Assembly (NCBI GenBank): GCA_945865935.1
Contig: CAMBFI010000010.1
Location: 32,271-96,270, forward strand
DNA from: Bordetella parapertussis
GTDB taxonomy: Bacteria; Pseudomonadota; Gammaproteobacteria; Burkholderiales; Burkholderiaceae_B
Reading direction: 5' to 3'
DNA: 64,000 nucleotides
Shown here: in pieces, positions 42,792 through 51,618 of the stretch
Position numbering within the stretch: position 1 is the stretch's first letter
Layout: each line of letters begins with the position of its first letter
The notes under the pieces: generated by a model
Database searches by the model: none
What the model was told of the DNA's origin: nothing
Seen by the model: the letters and a program-made list of their open reading frames with translations, nothing else
Made by a program: the position numbers and the translations under genes

Positions 42792-42904
42792 GGTGCATGT
42801 TCTCTTGAAGGGGTTGTCTCTATTTTTTTATTCACTTTAACATCCCGGAGTATGCTTTGCTTCAAACCCTCAGGCAATGGAAACGGATAAAAGGAGTTTG
42901 ACTC

Positions 42905-43711
42905 ATGTCAAAAGAATTAGGAAAAGGCACGGTACTTTGCGATGTTGATGCGCGCGGCGTGGTCACCGTCACGCTAAATCGCCCGAAAGTGAACAATGCC
43001 TACAACGAGGATCTCATCAGCGGACTGCACGAGGCCCTCGATATGCTTGGCCCTAAGCCCGAGGCACGTGCGGTGGTGATTCAGGGCAATGGTCGTCATT
43101 TTCAGGCGGGCGCAGATCTTGAGTGGATCTCTGGTGTTGGAGTGAAGTCCCCGGCAGAGAATGAGCGGGTATCTCGTCTGACCGCCGAAGCTGTGCGACG
43201 CTTGGATGTCGTGCCTGTGCCGACGATCGCGCTGATTCAGGGAGGCTGTTTTGGTGGCGGCACGGGAATCGCCTCTGTCTGTGACATCGTCGTTGCGGCA
43301 GATAATGCTATCTTTGCGATTACCGAAGCGCGTTGGGGGCTGATCGCTGGAATTATTTTGCCTCAGTTGTGTCAAGCAATGGGTGTGCGTAACGTACGAC
43401 GGTATGCGTTGACCTGTGAACGCTTCGGTCCTGAGACTGCTTTGCGCATGGGTTTTGTGCACGAGGTATGTAAGCTTGAGGACCTTGAGGCGACCGGTGC
43501 TCGTATTGTGGATGGTTTGTTGATGAATGCGCCTGGCGCTGTGTCGGCAACAAAGATGCGCACGCTTGCAGTCGCTGGTTCTCTCATTGACGACAGCTTG
43601 TTCGATGCGTTGATTACTGAACACTCTGCGCTTCGGCAGCTGCCAGAGTCTGCCGAAGGTACCGCTTCGTTTATTAAGAAGCGATCGCCAACATGGTATC
43701 GCTCAAAGTGA
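42905..43711 (+). CDS. Enoyl-CoA hydratase/isomerase, methylglutaconyl-CoA hydratase-like
   Basis: 268 residues; AAAAGGAG before ATG 42905. Crotonase fold with oxyanion motif FQAGADLEW (about 66-74) and GGCFGGGTG (113-121). Of the two catalytic glutamates of classic hydratase, the first is replaced (GGGTGIA) and the second is present, Glu141 in ITEARWGL. That pattern and GADLxW resemble LiuC/AUH (3-methylglutaconyl-CoA hydratase), though the rest of the leucine pathway is not in view. Convergent with, and overlapping by 9 bases, the hydrolase gene. Confidence 0.88.
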   Translation: MSKELGKGTVLCDVDARGVVTVTLNRPKVNNAYNEDLISGLHEALDMLGPKPEARAVVIQGNGRHFQAGADLEWISGVGVKSPAENERVSRLTAEAVRRLDVVPVPTIALIQGGCFGGGTGIASVCDIVVAADNAIFAITEARWGLIAGIILPQLCQAMGVRNVRRYALTCERFGPETALRMGFVHEVCKLEDLEATGARIVDGLLMNAPGAVSATKMRTLAVAGSLIDDSLFDALITEHSALRQLPESAEGTASFIKKRSPTWYRSK

Positions 43712-44899
43712 GCGGTAGACCGCGGATTCGTAGTCGGTAAACAATTGCAAGGCGTGTGTATCGACGAAAGGCAGAATCTGCATCATGATCACCCCGGCAA
43801 TGCCTTTGCTTGGATCAATCCAGAAATAAGCGTTAGGCAGCCCCGCCCAAGCGAGGCTGCCGGCGGAGCGACCCGTTGGTGCGGTTTGCTCGTTGATCAT
43901 AAAAGTCAGACCCCAAGTTTTTTCCAAGCCTGGAAAAAACTCGGCATTGAGCGACATTGCCTTATTATCGGTATGAAGCATAGAGACACGTAGCGGCCCC
44001 ATTGCATTCTTGGACATCAGCGCAACGGTTTCGGGTTTGAGCAACTGATGACCATTGCCTTTGCCTTGGTTCAGAATCATTCGGGTAAAGCGCAGATAAT
44101 CGCTGGCCGTGGAATACATGCCACCACCGCCGGGATCAATTTCAGTTTCTTGAGGGACTTCAAAAGGCAGCACAGTCAACGTATCGCTTGTAGCGTCACG
44201 CTGGTGAACCTTGGCTAACCGCGCGCGCATGTCTGGTGTGATCTTAAATCCTGTACTGCTCATGCCCAATGGGGTCGTGACGTGTTTCTGTATGTATTCG
44301 CCCAAGCGAAGGCCCGTTACGGTGGACACCATCAATCCTACCCAGTCGATGTTGATCCCGTACTCCCAGCGCTCGCCGGGATCAAAAGACAGGGGGATAT
44401 CAATTGCACGACGTTGACCAGAGCCCGCTCGCGGAAGTTGATGCAGGTTGAGGTAGCGCGAAGAATTTTCGCTCCATATATCCGAGGTAAAGCCGGCTGT
44501 GTGGGTAAGTAAATGGCGTAATGTAATTTGCCGTTTTGGCTTGCGTAAAACAGGCTGTCCGTCTGCCCCCCAACTTTCGATCACTTGTATACGATCAATA
44601 TCGGGCACGACGCGCGCAGCCGGTTCATCTAAATTCAACTTGCCTTGCTCGACGAGTTGCATGGCGGCTGTACCAACAAGTGGTTTAGTCATCGACGCAA
44701 TCCACATGACTGTATCGAGATCCATGGCTGTTGCAAGTCCTTGAGCGCGCACACCAAAGCCCGCTTGGTAAAAGGTCTCGGTGCTGGTTGTCGCCGCCGC
44801 CGCTACGCCAGGAATTGTTCCATTAGCGACTGCTGTGTGCAGAATGGTGTCTGCGGATTTTTTTAGGTTTGCTGCTTGGAGGCTGGAGACAGTAGTCAT
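43703..44899 (-). CDS. Serine hydrolase, class C beta-lactamase family (esterase-like)
   Basis: 398 residues. Nucleophile motif SMTK at 69-72 (SxxK) and tyrosine Tyr180 in EYGIN; the third motif region reads LTFMINEQT rather than KTG, as in EstB-type esterases. WIASMTKPLVGTAAMQLVEQGKL is shortened to WIASMTK. No signal peptide is evident, so a cytoplasmic esterase or peptidase is more likely than a beta-lactamase. Could open lactones or esters made by the monooxygenase at 40616, but this is only context. Confidence 0.88.
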   Translation of the reverse strand: MTTVSSLQAANLKKSADTILHTAVANGTIPGVAAAATTSTETFYQAGFGVRAQGLATAMDLDTVMWIASMTKPLVGTAAMQLVEQGKLNLDEPAARVVPDIDRIQVIESWGADGQPVLRKPKRQITLRHLLTHTAGFTSDIWSENSSRYLNLHQLPRAGSGQRRAIDIPLSFDPGERWEYGINIDWVGLMVSTVTGLRLGEYIQKHVTTPLGMSSTGFKITPDMRARLAKVHQRDATSDTLTVLPFEVPQETEIDPGGGGMYSTASDYLRFTRMILNQGKGNGHQLLKPETVALMSKNAMGPLRVSMLHTDNKAMSLNAEFFPGLEKTWGLTFMINEQTAPTGRSAGSLAWAGLPNAYFWIDPSKGIAGVIMMQILPFVDTHALQLFTDYESAVYRSL

Positions 44900-45019
44900 C
44901 GCGAGAGAGGTCTTTGGGTAGGGAATTGACGAAGGGACGAATAAGCCGGTTAGCCGGCACGACCAAATGCTGAAGGGATTCTAACGCGGAGGACACGTAT
45001 TCAGCGATAGAATCCAAAC

Positions 45020-46861
45020 ATGAGACATTCAACCCGACGTTCTACCGAGTTTGTGCACGACCCTGATCGACCTGCGGCTAAGCGTCAGCATGGGGATTGG
45101 GGCGTTATACGTGACCTATTACCCTACCTGCTTGCCTACAAATATCGCGTTTTATTAGCGATTGGGTGCTTGGTTGCTGCCAAGTTTGCCAATTTAGGCA
45201 TCCCAGTCATGCTCAAGCAAATCGTAGATACGCTCGACGTGCGCCACAATGTGGCTGGGGCGTTACTTGTTGTCCCAATTGGGCTTGTTGCAGGCTATGG
45301 CCTACTACGCTTGTCGGCTTCTCTGTTTGCAGAACTGCGCGAATTGTTATTTGCTCGGGTCACTCAACATGCGGTTCGTCAAATCGCACTTGAAGTTTTC
45401 CAGCACTTGCACGCGCTGTCACTGCGCTTTCATTTGTCTCGTCAGACAGGAGGCGTGAGTCGAGACATTGAGCGCGGCACGCGAGCGATTCAATCTCTTG
45501 TGTCGTATTCGCTCTACAGCATCATTCCGACGCTAATCGAATTTGTATTGGTGCTCGGGTACTTTGCACTGAATTACGACTTGTGGTTTGCTTCGATCAC
45601 GCTCGCTGCACTCGTTCTCTATATTGTTTTCACAATCATCGTGACAGAGTGGCGAACCCACCTGCGTCGCACCATGAATGATATGGACTCGCGGGCGAAT
45701 CAGAAGGCCATCGACTCACTACTGAATTTTGAGACGGTCAAATACTTTGGTAATGAGGCATTTGAAGCGAAGCGCTATGACGAAAATCTTTTGCGCTATC
45801 AAGCGGCAGCGATTAAGTCGCAGAAATCTCTTGCGCTGCTGAACGTTGGCCAGCAAGTCATCATTGCGATTGGTTTAGTGTTGATTCTGTGGAGAGCGAC
45901 ACTCGGCGTTTCGAATGGCTCAATGACGCTCGGAGACTTGGTGCTTGTTAACACCTTGATGATTCAACTTTATATCCCGTTAAATTTCCTGGGTGTGATC
46001 TATCGGGAAATAAAGCAGTCGCTAACGGATTTAGACCGGATGTTCACCTTGCTAGAGTCAGATCGCGAAGTGGCCGACGCGCCCAGTGCGCCGCCTCTGC
46101 GAATTAAAGATCATTCGCGTGGCCCCGAACTTAGATTTGAGAACGTATCGTTTCACTACGAGTCGAATCGAGAAATTCTGCATGACGTAAGTTTCGTCAT
46201 CCCTGCAGGGACAGTTACGGCTGTGGTGGGTCGCAGTGGCGCCGGCAAAAGTACGTTGGCCCGGCTGTTGTTCCGTTTTTACGATGTCCAAAAGGGTCAG
46301 GTCCTGATTGATGGACAAGATATTCGCGAGGTGCAACAGGCGGGCTTGCGTCAATCGATTGGTATCGTTCCGCAAGATACGGTTTTGTTCAATGACACGA
46401 TTGGCTACAACATTGCGTATGGCCGCCCGGGGGCGACAGAGCAAGAGATCGTCGATGCTGCGCGTGCGGCCCAGATGTCGCAATTCATTGAACACTTGCC
46501 CGAGGGTTATGCCACACAGGTTGGTGAGCGTGGGTTGAAACTGTCGGGTGGCGAAAAACAACGTGTCGCCATTGCCCGAACGTTGCTCAAGCAGCCGGCT
46601 ATGTTGGTATTTGACGAAGCCACCTCGGCGCTCGATTCAAAAACCGAGCGGGCATTGCAAGAGGAGTTGACGGGATTAGCTCGAAACAGGACGACGTTGA
46701 TCATTGCGCATCGGTTATCAACGATCGTGCATGCAGACCAAATCTTAGTGATGGATCAAGGCCGAGTCGTTGAGCGCGGAACCCACCAGGAGTTAATTAG
46801 CTTGGAGGGCGTCTACTCACAGATGTGGCAGATACAAAAACGGCAAGGGGATGACGTCTAG
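45020..46861 (+). CDS. ABC exporter of the ATM1/HMT1 type (fused permease-ATPase)
   Basis: 613 residues. N-terminal membrane domain of six helices with the Atm1-type stretch GIPVMLKQIVDTLD, and SRDIERGTRAIQSLVSY. The ATPase domain has Walker A GRSGAGKST, IVPQDTVLFNDTI, signature LSGGEKQRVAIAR and Walker [12 protein letters not shown]. Bacterial Atm1 proteins export glutathione-conjugated metals or persulfides and confer heavy-metal tolerance. RESNREILHDV and GQDIREVQQAGLR are typical. Weak ribosome site before ATG 45020. Monocistronic, divergent from the hydrolase gene by 120 bases. Confidence 0.93.
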   Translation: MRHSTRRSTEFVHDPDRPAAKRQHGDWGVIRDLLPYLLAYKYRVLLAIGCLVAAKFANLGIPVMLKQIVDTLDVRHNVAGALLVVPIGLVAGYGLLRLSASLFAELRELLFARVTQHAVRQIALEVFQHLHALSLRFHLSRQTGGVSRDIERGTRAIQSLVSYSLYSIIPTLIEFVLVLGYFALNYDLWFASITLAALVLYIVFTIIVTEWRTHLRRTMNDMDSRANQKAIDSLLNFETVKYFGNEAFEAKRYDENLLRYQAAAIKSQKSLALLNVGQQVIIAIGLVLILWRATLGVSNGSMTLGDLVLVNTLMIQLYIPLNFLGVIYREIKQSLTDLDRMFTLLESDREVADAPSAPPLRIKDHSRGPELRFENVSFHYESNREILHDVSFVIPAGTVTAVVGRSGAGKSTLARLLFRFYDVQKGQVLIDGQDIREVQQAGLRQSIGIVPQDTVLFNDTIGYNIAYGRPGATEQEIVDAARAAQMSQFIEHLPEGYATQVGERGLKLSGGEKQRVAIARTLLKQPAMLVFDEATSALDSKTERALQEELTGLARNRTTLIIAHRLSTIVHADQILVMDQGRVVERGTHQELISLEGVYSQMWQIQKRQGDDV

Positions 46862-46911
46862 GCACGGCGCGACGGCTGGTCGCTATGCTTGAGACGTCAA
46901 AGGGCGCTGCC

Positions 46912-47745
46912 TTACTTCATTTGAAAGCCAAGCGTGCGTAAGGCGTCAACCAGCACATCACGACCGCCCATTGCCTCTGGACCGCGCACACGGTTTAGTG
47001 AATGCAAGTCCCAAGCGCCCAATGGCTTCATGTTCTGTTCTGCATAGAACTTTTCCATTGTTGCGTTATAGGAATCAACCGCTTTCTTGTAGGCCTGAGG
47101 TTGATACGTCTCTTTGTGCAAGACAGCCTCTTGCGGCAGACGCGGTTTAACCGTGTTGGTGACCGCTGGGTCAACGTGACCGATACACATGCCGAAGGTG
47201 GCGAACCCCATTGGTGGCAAGCCCAGTTCCTTTGCAACGTCAAGCGGCTTGTTGCGGATAGCGCCGATGTATACGACGCCCAGGCCGAGCGACTCTGCGG
47301 CGACTGCGGCGTTTTGCGAGGCCAGCGCCGCATCGATCACGCCCATCATCAGCATTTCCATGTAGTTCAGGCTCTCGGATGGCTTCTGACGATCTTTGCC
47401 TAGTTCGTGCAAACGCGCCAAGTCGGCCACCCAGACCAAGAAAAGAGGGCAAGTGCGAATAAAGGCTTGGTTGGCCGCGAATTGTGAGAGGCGGTCCTTG
47501 CGGGCCTGATCCTGCACCGCAACAACACTCCATGTTTGCAAGTTGGAGGAAGTTGATGCGGATTGCGCAGCAGCGACCAAGAGCTCTGCCGTATTTGGGG
47601 CTAAGGGTTCGTTGGTGAAGGCGCGCACTGACTTGTGCTGCATCAGTGTTTCGATTGTTGGATTCAAAACGTCCATTACGGAAGGATTGTTGCCGTAACG
47701 TGCTTGCAGTAAGGAGACGAGCGTAGCGGGTGATTGCTGAGTCAT
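46912..47745 (-). CDS. Nitroreductase family FMN oxidoreductase (NfsA-like)
   Basis: 277 residues. HKSVRAFTNEPLAPNT with AAQSASTSSNLQTWSVVAV at the N-terminus are the FMN-binding motifs of the NfsA/FRP branch; GLGVVYIGAIRNKP and GFATFGMCIGH complete the dimer-interface flavin site. The enzyme uses NAD(P)H to reduce nitro, quinone or flavin substrates. Convergent with the ATM1-type exporter, 50 bases apart; divergent from the MBL gene by 108 bases. Confidence 0.9.
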   Translation of the reverse strand: MTQQSPATLVSLLQARYGNNPSVMDVLNPTIETLMQHKSVRAFTNEPLAPNTAELLVAAAQSASTSSNLQTWSVVAVQDQARKDRLSQFAANQAFIRTCPLFLVWVADLARLHELGKDRQKPSESLNYMEMLMMGVIDAALASQNAAVAAESLGLGVVYIGAIRNKPLDVAKELGLPPMGFATFGMCIGHVDPAVTNTVKPRLPQEAVLHKETYQPQAYKKAVDSYNATMEKFYAEQNMKPLGAWDLHSLNRVRGPEAMGGRDVLVDALRTLGFQMK

Positions 47746-47853
47746 GTGTGTAGGTACCGTTGGTCAAGATAAAAGGTTTATTCCAGTGCCGGTAAGCATA
47801 CCTTGGGTTACAGTTAACACCAAGATGTTCTGAAAAATTGCGGGGATTGGGCA

Positions 47854-48735
47854 TTGTCAACGACGAGACTGGGTGCATTTGCAATCGAAAGGATAGTCGA
47901 TGTTGAGCTCCCCTATGCTGCGGCGAGCCACTTCTTCCCTGACCTGACGCCGGAGATGTTGGCCACCTGCCAGCGCGAATTCGAACCGGGACAGTTGACG
48001 GCTGATGGTCGTCTTGAGATGAGTTTTCATTCCTTCGTGATCAAGACGGCCCGTCATGTGATCGTAGTGGACACCTGCTGCGGCAATCATAAGCAAAGAC
48101 CCCTGCGGTCCGCTTTCCATCAGATGGACACAGACTATCTCGGCGCACTTGCCCGCGCGCGCGTCAAACCCGACGAAGTTGATTATGTGATGTGTACCCA
48201 CCTTCATTGGGATCACGTGGGTTGGAATACTCGACTTGTCGATGGTCGTTGGTGCCCTACTTTTCCCAACGCAAAATACATCATGTCAAAAACGGAATAC
48301 GAATATTGGGATCGTGCGTATCGCAATGGAGCGAAGGATACGCATGCGCAAGCGTTTGAAGACAGTGTGGATCCTATTGTGCGTGCAAAGCAGGCTGTGC
48401 TTGTCGATAACGATTACGAACTTGATCATGGCATCGCACTGGAGGCATGTCCTGGTCACTCGATTGGAAACTGCGTGATCAATATCTCATCGCAAGGTCA
48501 ACAGGGCGTCATGACTGGTGACGTGTTGCATCATCAGATTCAGCTCCGGTATCCAGAAATGTCGACCGTTGCCGATGAGGACCGAACGTTAGCGCGCGCA
48601 ACGCGCACAGCATTAATTGAAAAGCATGCAGGGTCCGGTCATTTGATTTTCCCTGCTCATTTTCCGAGTCCAAGCGTGGGTCGTATTGAAGTGAACCAAA
48701 CGGGCGGATTTCGATTCGACATAAATGAGCGTTGA
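47854..48735 (+). CDS. Metallo-beta-lactamase fold hydrolase (AHL-lactonase-like)
   Basis: 293 residues from a TTG at 47854, no ATG being available near the conserved start. The metal motif HLHWDHVGW (HxHxDH), then GHSIGN, TGDVLHHQ and FPAHFPSP supply the other ligands of a two-metal site. FEPGQLTADGRLEMSFHSFVIKT shortened to MSFHSFVIKT and DTCCGNHKQRP are typical of cytoplasmic AiiA-like hydrolases of Proteobacteria. Likely opens a lactone or hydrolyses a thioester. Its stop overlaps the DMT exporter gene by 11 bases, so they are coupled. Confidence 0.9.
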   Translation: MSTTRLGAFAIERIVDVELPYAAASHFFPDLTPEMLATCQREFEPGQLTADGRLEMSFHSFVIKTARHVIVVDTCCGNHKQRPLRSAFHQMDTDYLGALARARVKPDEVDYVMCTHLHWDHVGWNTRLVDGRWCPTFPNAKYIMSKTEYEYWDRAYRNGAKDTHAQAFEDSVDPIVRAKQAVLVDNDYELDHGIALEACPGHSIGNCVINISSQGQQGVMTGDVLHHQIQLRYPEMSTVADEDRTLARATRTALIEKHAGSGHLIFPAHFPSPSVGRIEVNQTGGFRFDINER

Positions 48736-49633
48736 TGCTGCTCGTCGTCGTCGGGCGATTTTGTTACTGAGTTTGTTGGTATTGATCTGGGGCGTGAACT
48801 GGGTCATTGCCAAAATGTCGCTGGCGTACATCTCTCCGATATGGGTGACTGCACTGCGACTGCTGCCGGCATGTGTGTTGTTCTTTGGCTTATGCCTCTT
48901 TACCGGTCGTCTAAAGGTGCCGGTACGCGCTGATCTGCCCGTTGTGTTTTCGATCGGCTTGTTGCATATGGTCGGGTTCTCTGTGCTGGTCAGTATTGGC
49001 ATTCAGTACATGAGCGCGGGAAAATCGATTGTTCTTGCGTACACGACACCGCTTTGGGTATTGCCCGCCGCTTGGTTTTTTCTAGGTGAAAAACTGACGC
49101 GTCGTAAATTGACAGGCTTGGTTGTTGGGATGCTTGGACTTGTGCTGTTGTTACAACCGGGTGAACTGGACTGGTCTGATCGCGATGTGTTGATTGGTCA
49201 TGGTTTTGTATTATTGGCGGCCTTGCTTTGGGCTGGCTCGATTGTGTATGGTCGTGCGCATAAGTGGGTCACGCCGCCTTTCGCGTTACTGCCCTGGCAA
49301 ATGTTGGTGGGTGGTCTCACACAATTAGTCCTTGCCTTGGCGATTGAAGGGTTGCCCGAAATCAAATGGTCAGTCGAGTTTGTGCTGCTGGTGGGTTTCA
49401 ATTGTTTGCTAGGCAATGGGTTGGCGTATTGGTTGATGAATGTCGTGAGCCGGGATCTTCCTGCGAGTGCGGTATCCATGGGCTTACTAGGCGTGCCCGT
49501 GATCGGTTTGGTATGTTCAAGCCTGGTGTTGGGTGAAACACTCGGCGTCGCTTTACTTATTGCTGCCGCATTGATTATCTTTGGAATTATTTTGGGTACG
49601 ACAACCCCCAGGAAAAATCATGAACAAAAATGA
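48725..49633 (+). CDS. EamA/DMT superfamily transporter
   Basis: 302 residues, ten hydrophobic helices in two EamA repeats: LSLLVLIWGVNWVIAK at the start, LGEKLTRRKLTGLVVGMLGLVLL in the first repeat and LGVPVIGLVCSSLVLGETL in the second. Probable exporter of metabolites or amino acids. It overlaps the MBL hydrolase (11 bases) and the GrdB-like gene (14 bases), so the three proteins probably act together; the exported product may be the hydrolysis product. Confidence 0.93.
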   Translation: MSVDAARRRRAILLLSLLVLIWGVNWVIAKMSLAYISPIWVTALRLLPACVLFFGLCLFTGRLKVPVRADLPVVFSIGLLHMVGFSVLVSIGIQYMSAGKSIVLAYTTPLWVLPAAWFFLGEKLTRRKLTGLVVGMLGLVLLLQPGELDWSDRDVLIGHGFVLLAALLWAGSIVYGRAHKWVTPPFALLPWQMLVGGLTQLVLALAIEGLPEIKWSVEFVLLVGFNCLLGNGLAYWLMNVVSRDLPASAVSMGLLGVPVIGLVCSSLVLGETLGVALLIAAALIIFGIILGTTTPRKNHEQK

Positions 49634-50576
49634 TGCCCCTCAACCTCCGTCAGACGCTGAGCTAGGATTTGCGCCGGATGAAGATGCACCGATTCCCTAT
49701 ATGAAGCGCACACGGGATTGGTACCTCGCGTTGGGTTATGGCAATCCTTACAGATGGGCGCATTATGTTGACGTGCCATTTACGCCGTTGGCGCAACCGC
49801 TTGCTCAAACAACCGTCGCTTTAATCAGTACTGCATCGCCTTACGATCCGAGTAAAGGTGAGCAAGGTGTTGGTGCGCCTTACAACGCTGAAGCGAAGTT
49901 TTATAAAGTCTACTCAGGCGATAGCTCTGTGGACCATGACGTGCGGGTCTCGCATGTAGCCATTGATCGTAAGCACACGACAATGGAAGACAGGAATACT
50001 TGGTTTCCCCTGCCAGCCTTGCGCGCTGCAGTTTCGACAGGCCGTATTGGTCGTCTGGCAAATCATTTCTTTGGTGTGCCAACTAACCGCAGTCAGCGTC
50101 ATACGCTAGAGGTGGACTGCCCCGAAGTGCTTCGTCGTTGCCGAGAAGAGGGAGTGCAGGCTGTGGTGCTAGTACCGAACTGTCCTGTGTGCCATCAAAC
50201 ATTGAGCCTGGTTGCACGCTATCTTGAAGCGGCAGGCATCTCGACCGTATTGTTGGCTTGTGCGAAAGATATTGTGGAGCACTGCGGAGTTCCGCGTGCC
50301 ATGTTTAGCGATTTTCCCTTGGGTAACGCGGCCGGTAAGCCGAAAGACCCGGCGTCGCAAGCTGCGACCTTGGAGCTTGCATTTCGTACGCTAGAGTCTG
50401 CACCCGCTGCGCGCACCACGGTGCAGTCGCCCCAGCGCTGGAGCGAGTCGCACGCGTGGAAGCGTGATTACTCGAATGTGGAGTGCGTCAGCCCTGAAGA
50501 ATTGACCCGGCTGCGTGCAGCAAACGACCGGGCCAAAGAGGCGGCTAAAGCGTTACGAGATAATCAGTTGACGTAA
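49620..50576 (+). CDS. GrdB-like (glycine/sarcosine/D-proline reductase selenoprotein B family) protein with CxxC
   Basis: 318 residues from ATG 49620 (AGGAAA six bases upstream, inside the exporter gene). VLVPNCPVCHQT holds Cys188-x2-Cys191 where anaerobic GrdB proteins have selenocysteine; VLLACAKDIVEHCGVPRA and FPLGNAAGKP are further family blocks. SHVAIDRKHT in the middle is another. No in-frame TGA is found, so it is a Cys form. Aerobic betaproteobacteria carry such proteins without glycine reductase partners GrdA/GrdC, so the reaction is unknown; a thiol-redox reductive deamination or C-N cleavage is plausible. Convergent with the next Bug gene, overlapping 13 bases. Confidence 0.85.
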   Translation: MNKNDAPQPPSDAELGFAPDEDAPIPYMKRTRDWYLALGYGNPYRWAHYVDVPFTPLAQPLAQTTVALISTASPYDPSKGEQGVGAPYNAEAKFYKVYSGDSSVDHDVRVSHVAIDRKHTTMEDRNTWFPLPALRAAVSTGRIGRLANHFFGVPTNRSQRHTLEVDCPEVLRRCREEGVQAVVLVPNCPVCHQTLSLVARYLEAAGISTVLLACAKDIVEHCGVPRAMFSDFPLGNAAGKPKDPASQAATLELAFRTLESAPAARTTVQSPQRWSESHAWKRDYSNVECVSPEELTRLRAANDRAKEAAKALRDNQLT

Positions 50577-51544
50577 AGCCCAGCCGATTTGATTAGCGGC
50601 GTGAACATGTCAATTTCATTTTTAAGATGTTCACGTAGTTTGGCGGGCGTTGCCAGTGCAGGTGGGACAGGCGCGCTACCAATGCCTTCAAGGCGTTCTT
50701 TCACCACCGGATCTAAGACCGCTTTTGCCAAGGCATCGGAAAGCTTGTCGATGATTGGCTTCGGCGTGCCTTTTGGCGCGTAGAGTCCGAACCAGATGCT
50801 AATGTCAAACCCTTTGACACCGGCCTCGTTCAGGGAGGGGAGGTCAGGCAACGAGTCGAGACGTTTGCTACCGGCAACGGCATAGGCTTTTACGCGATTC
50901 GCTTTGATCGCTGGGATCGTGCCCGTTGTTTGGTCGCAAAGCAAATCGATCTGGCCACCCATTAAGTCATTGAGAGCGGGCCCAGTTCCTTTGTAAGGGA
51001 TTAACGTTGGCTTAATGCCAAGCGTTTCCATAAACAGCAGACTACAGAGATGCGACGCGGAACCAGCACCCGCGTTACCCATGCTGATTTTTTCGCCGTT
51101 CTTTTTGATGTAATCCACGAACTCTTGAGTGCCCACAGGTGGGAAGTCCTTGCGCGCGACCAACACCATGGGACCGACGGTGGCCAAGCCAATTGGTTCA
51201 AAGTCTTTCACCGGATCGTAAGAAAGGTTCTTGATCATCAGCGAATTAGTGGCATGACTGATATGAATCATGAGCAGGTTGTAGCCATCGGGTGTAGACC
51301 GAGCAACTTTCGCCGTACCAATACTGCCACCCGCCCCAGCAACGTTTTCGACAACAATTTGTTGCCCCAGCGTTTTTTGCATGGTTGAAGCGAAAAGACG
51401 GGTGATCGTGTCACCAGGACCGCCTGGTGCATAAGGCATCGCCATCGTGATAATTTTCGATGGGTATTCTTGAGCAGAGGCAGAAAGTGCAGCGGCCGCG
51501 AGTCCAGCAGCCAACATTAATTTACGTACTAAGGTGATTTTCAT
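50564..51544 (-). CDS. Bug/TctC family periplasmic receptor
   Basis: 326 residues; AGAGGAG lies 11 bases before ATG 51544. Signal peptide MKITLVRKLMLAAGLAAAALSASA. Motifs: YPSKIITMAMPYAPGGPGDTI, ENVAGAGGSIGTA, PDGYNLLMIHISH, MGNAGAGSASHLCSLLFMET, IPYKGTGPALNDLMGG, IWFGLYAPKGTPKP. Divergent from the PcaB-like gene by 74 bases, so it may be the receptor for the substrate of the catabolic cluster to the right. Confidence 0.93.
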   Translation of the reverse strand: MKITLVRKLMLAAGLAAAALSASAQEYPSKIITMAMPYAPGGPGDTITRLFASTMQKTLGQQIVVENVAGAGGSIGTAKVARSTPDGYNLLMIHISHATNSLMIKNLSYDPVKDFEPIGLATVGPMVLVARKDFPPVGTQEFVDYIKKNGEKISMGNAGAGSASHLCSLLFMETLGIKPTLIPYKGTGPALNDLMGGQIDLLCDQTTGTIPAIKANRVKAYAVAGSKRLDSLPDLPSLNEAGVKGFDISIWFGLYAPKGTPKPIIDKLSDALAKAVLDPVVKERLEGIGSAPVPPALATPAKLREHLKNEIDMFTPLIKSAGLYVN

Positions 51545-51618
51545 TTGGTGTGCATCTCCTCTAATAAAAAGTAATTTGATATTACTATGTAAGTACCTTT
51601 TATCAGCTTAAAACCCCT

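Noticed and set aside
43703..44899. Calling the class C hydrolase an antibiotic-resistance beta-lactamase
   Set aside because: No signal peptide and no KTG motif; EstB-like esterase features fit better.
47240..47884. 214-codon minus-strand frame across the nitroreductase and MBL starts
   Set aside because: Overlaps two motif-bearing genes, no ribosome site, Arg/Ser/Pro-rich shadow composition.
50180..50200. Possible selenocysteine in the GrdB-like protein
   Set aside because: The motif reads TGT-CCT-GTG-TGC with two cysteine codons and no in-frame TGA.
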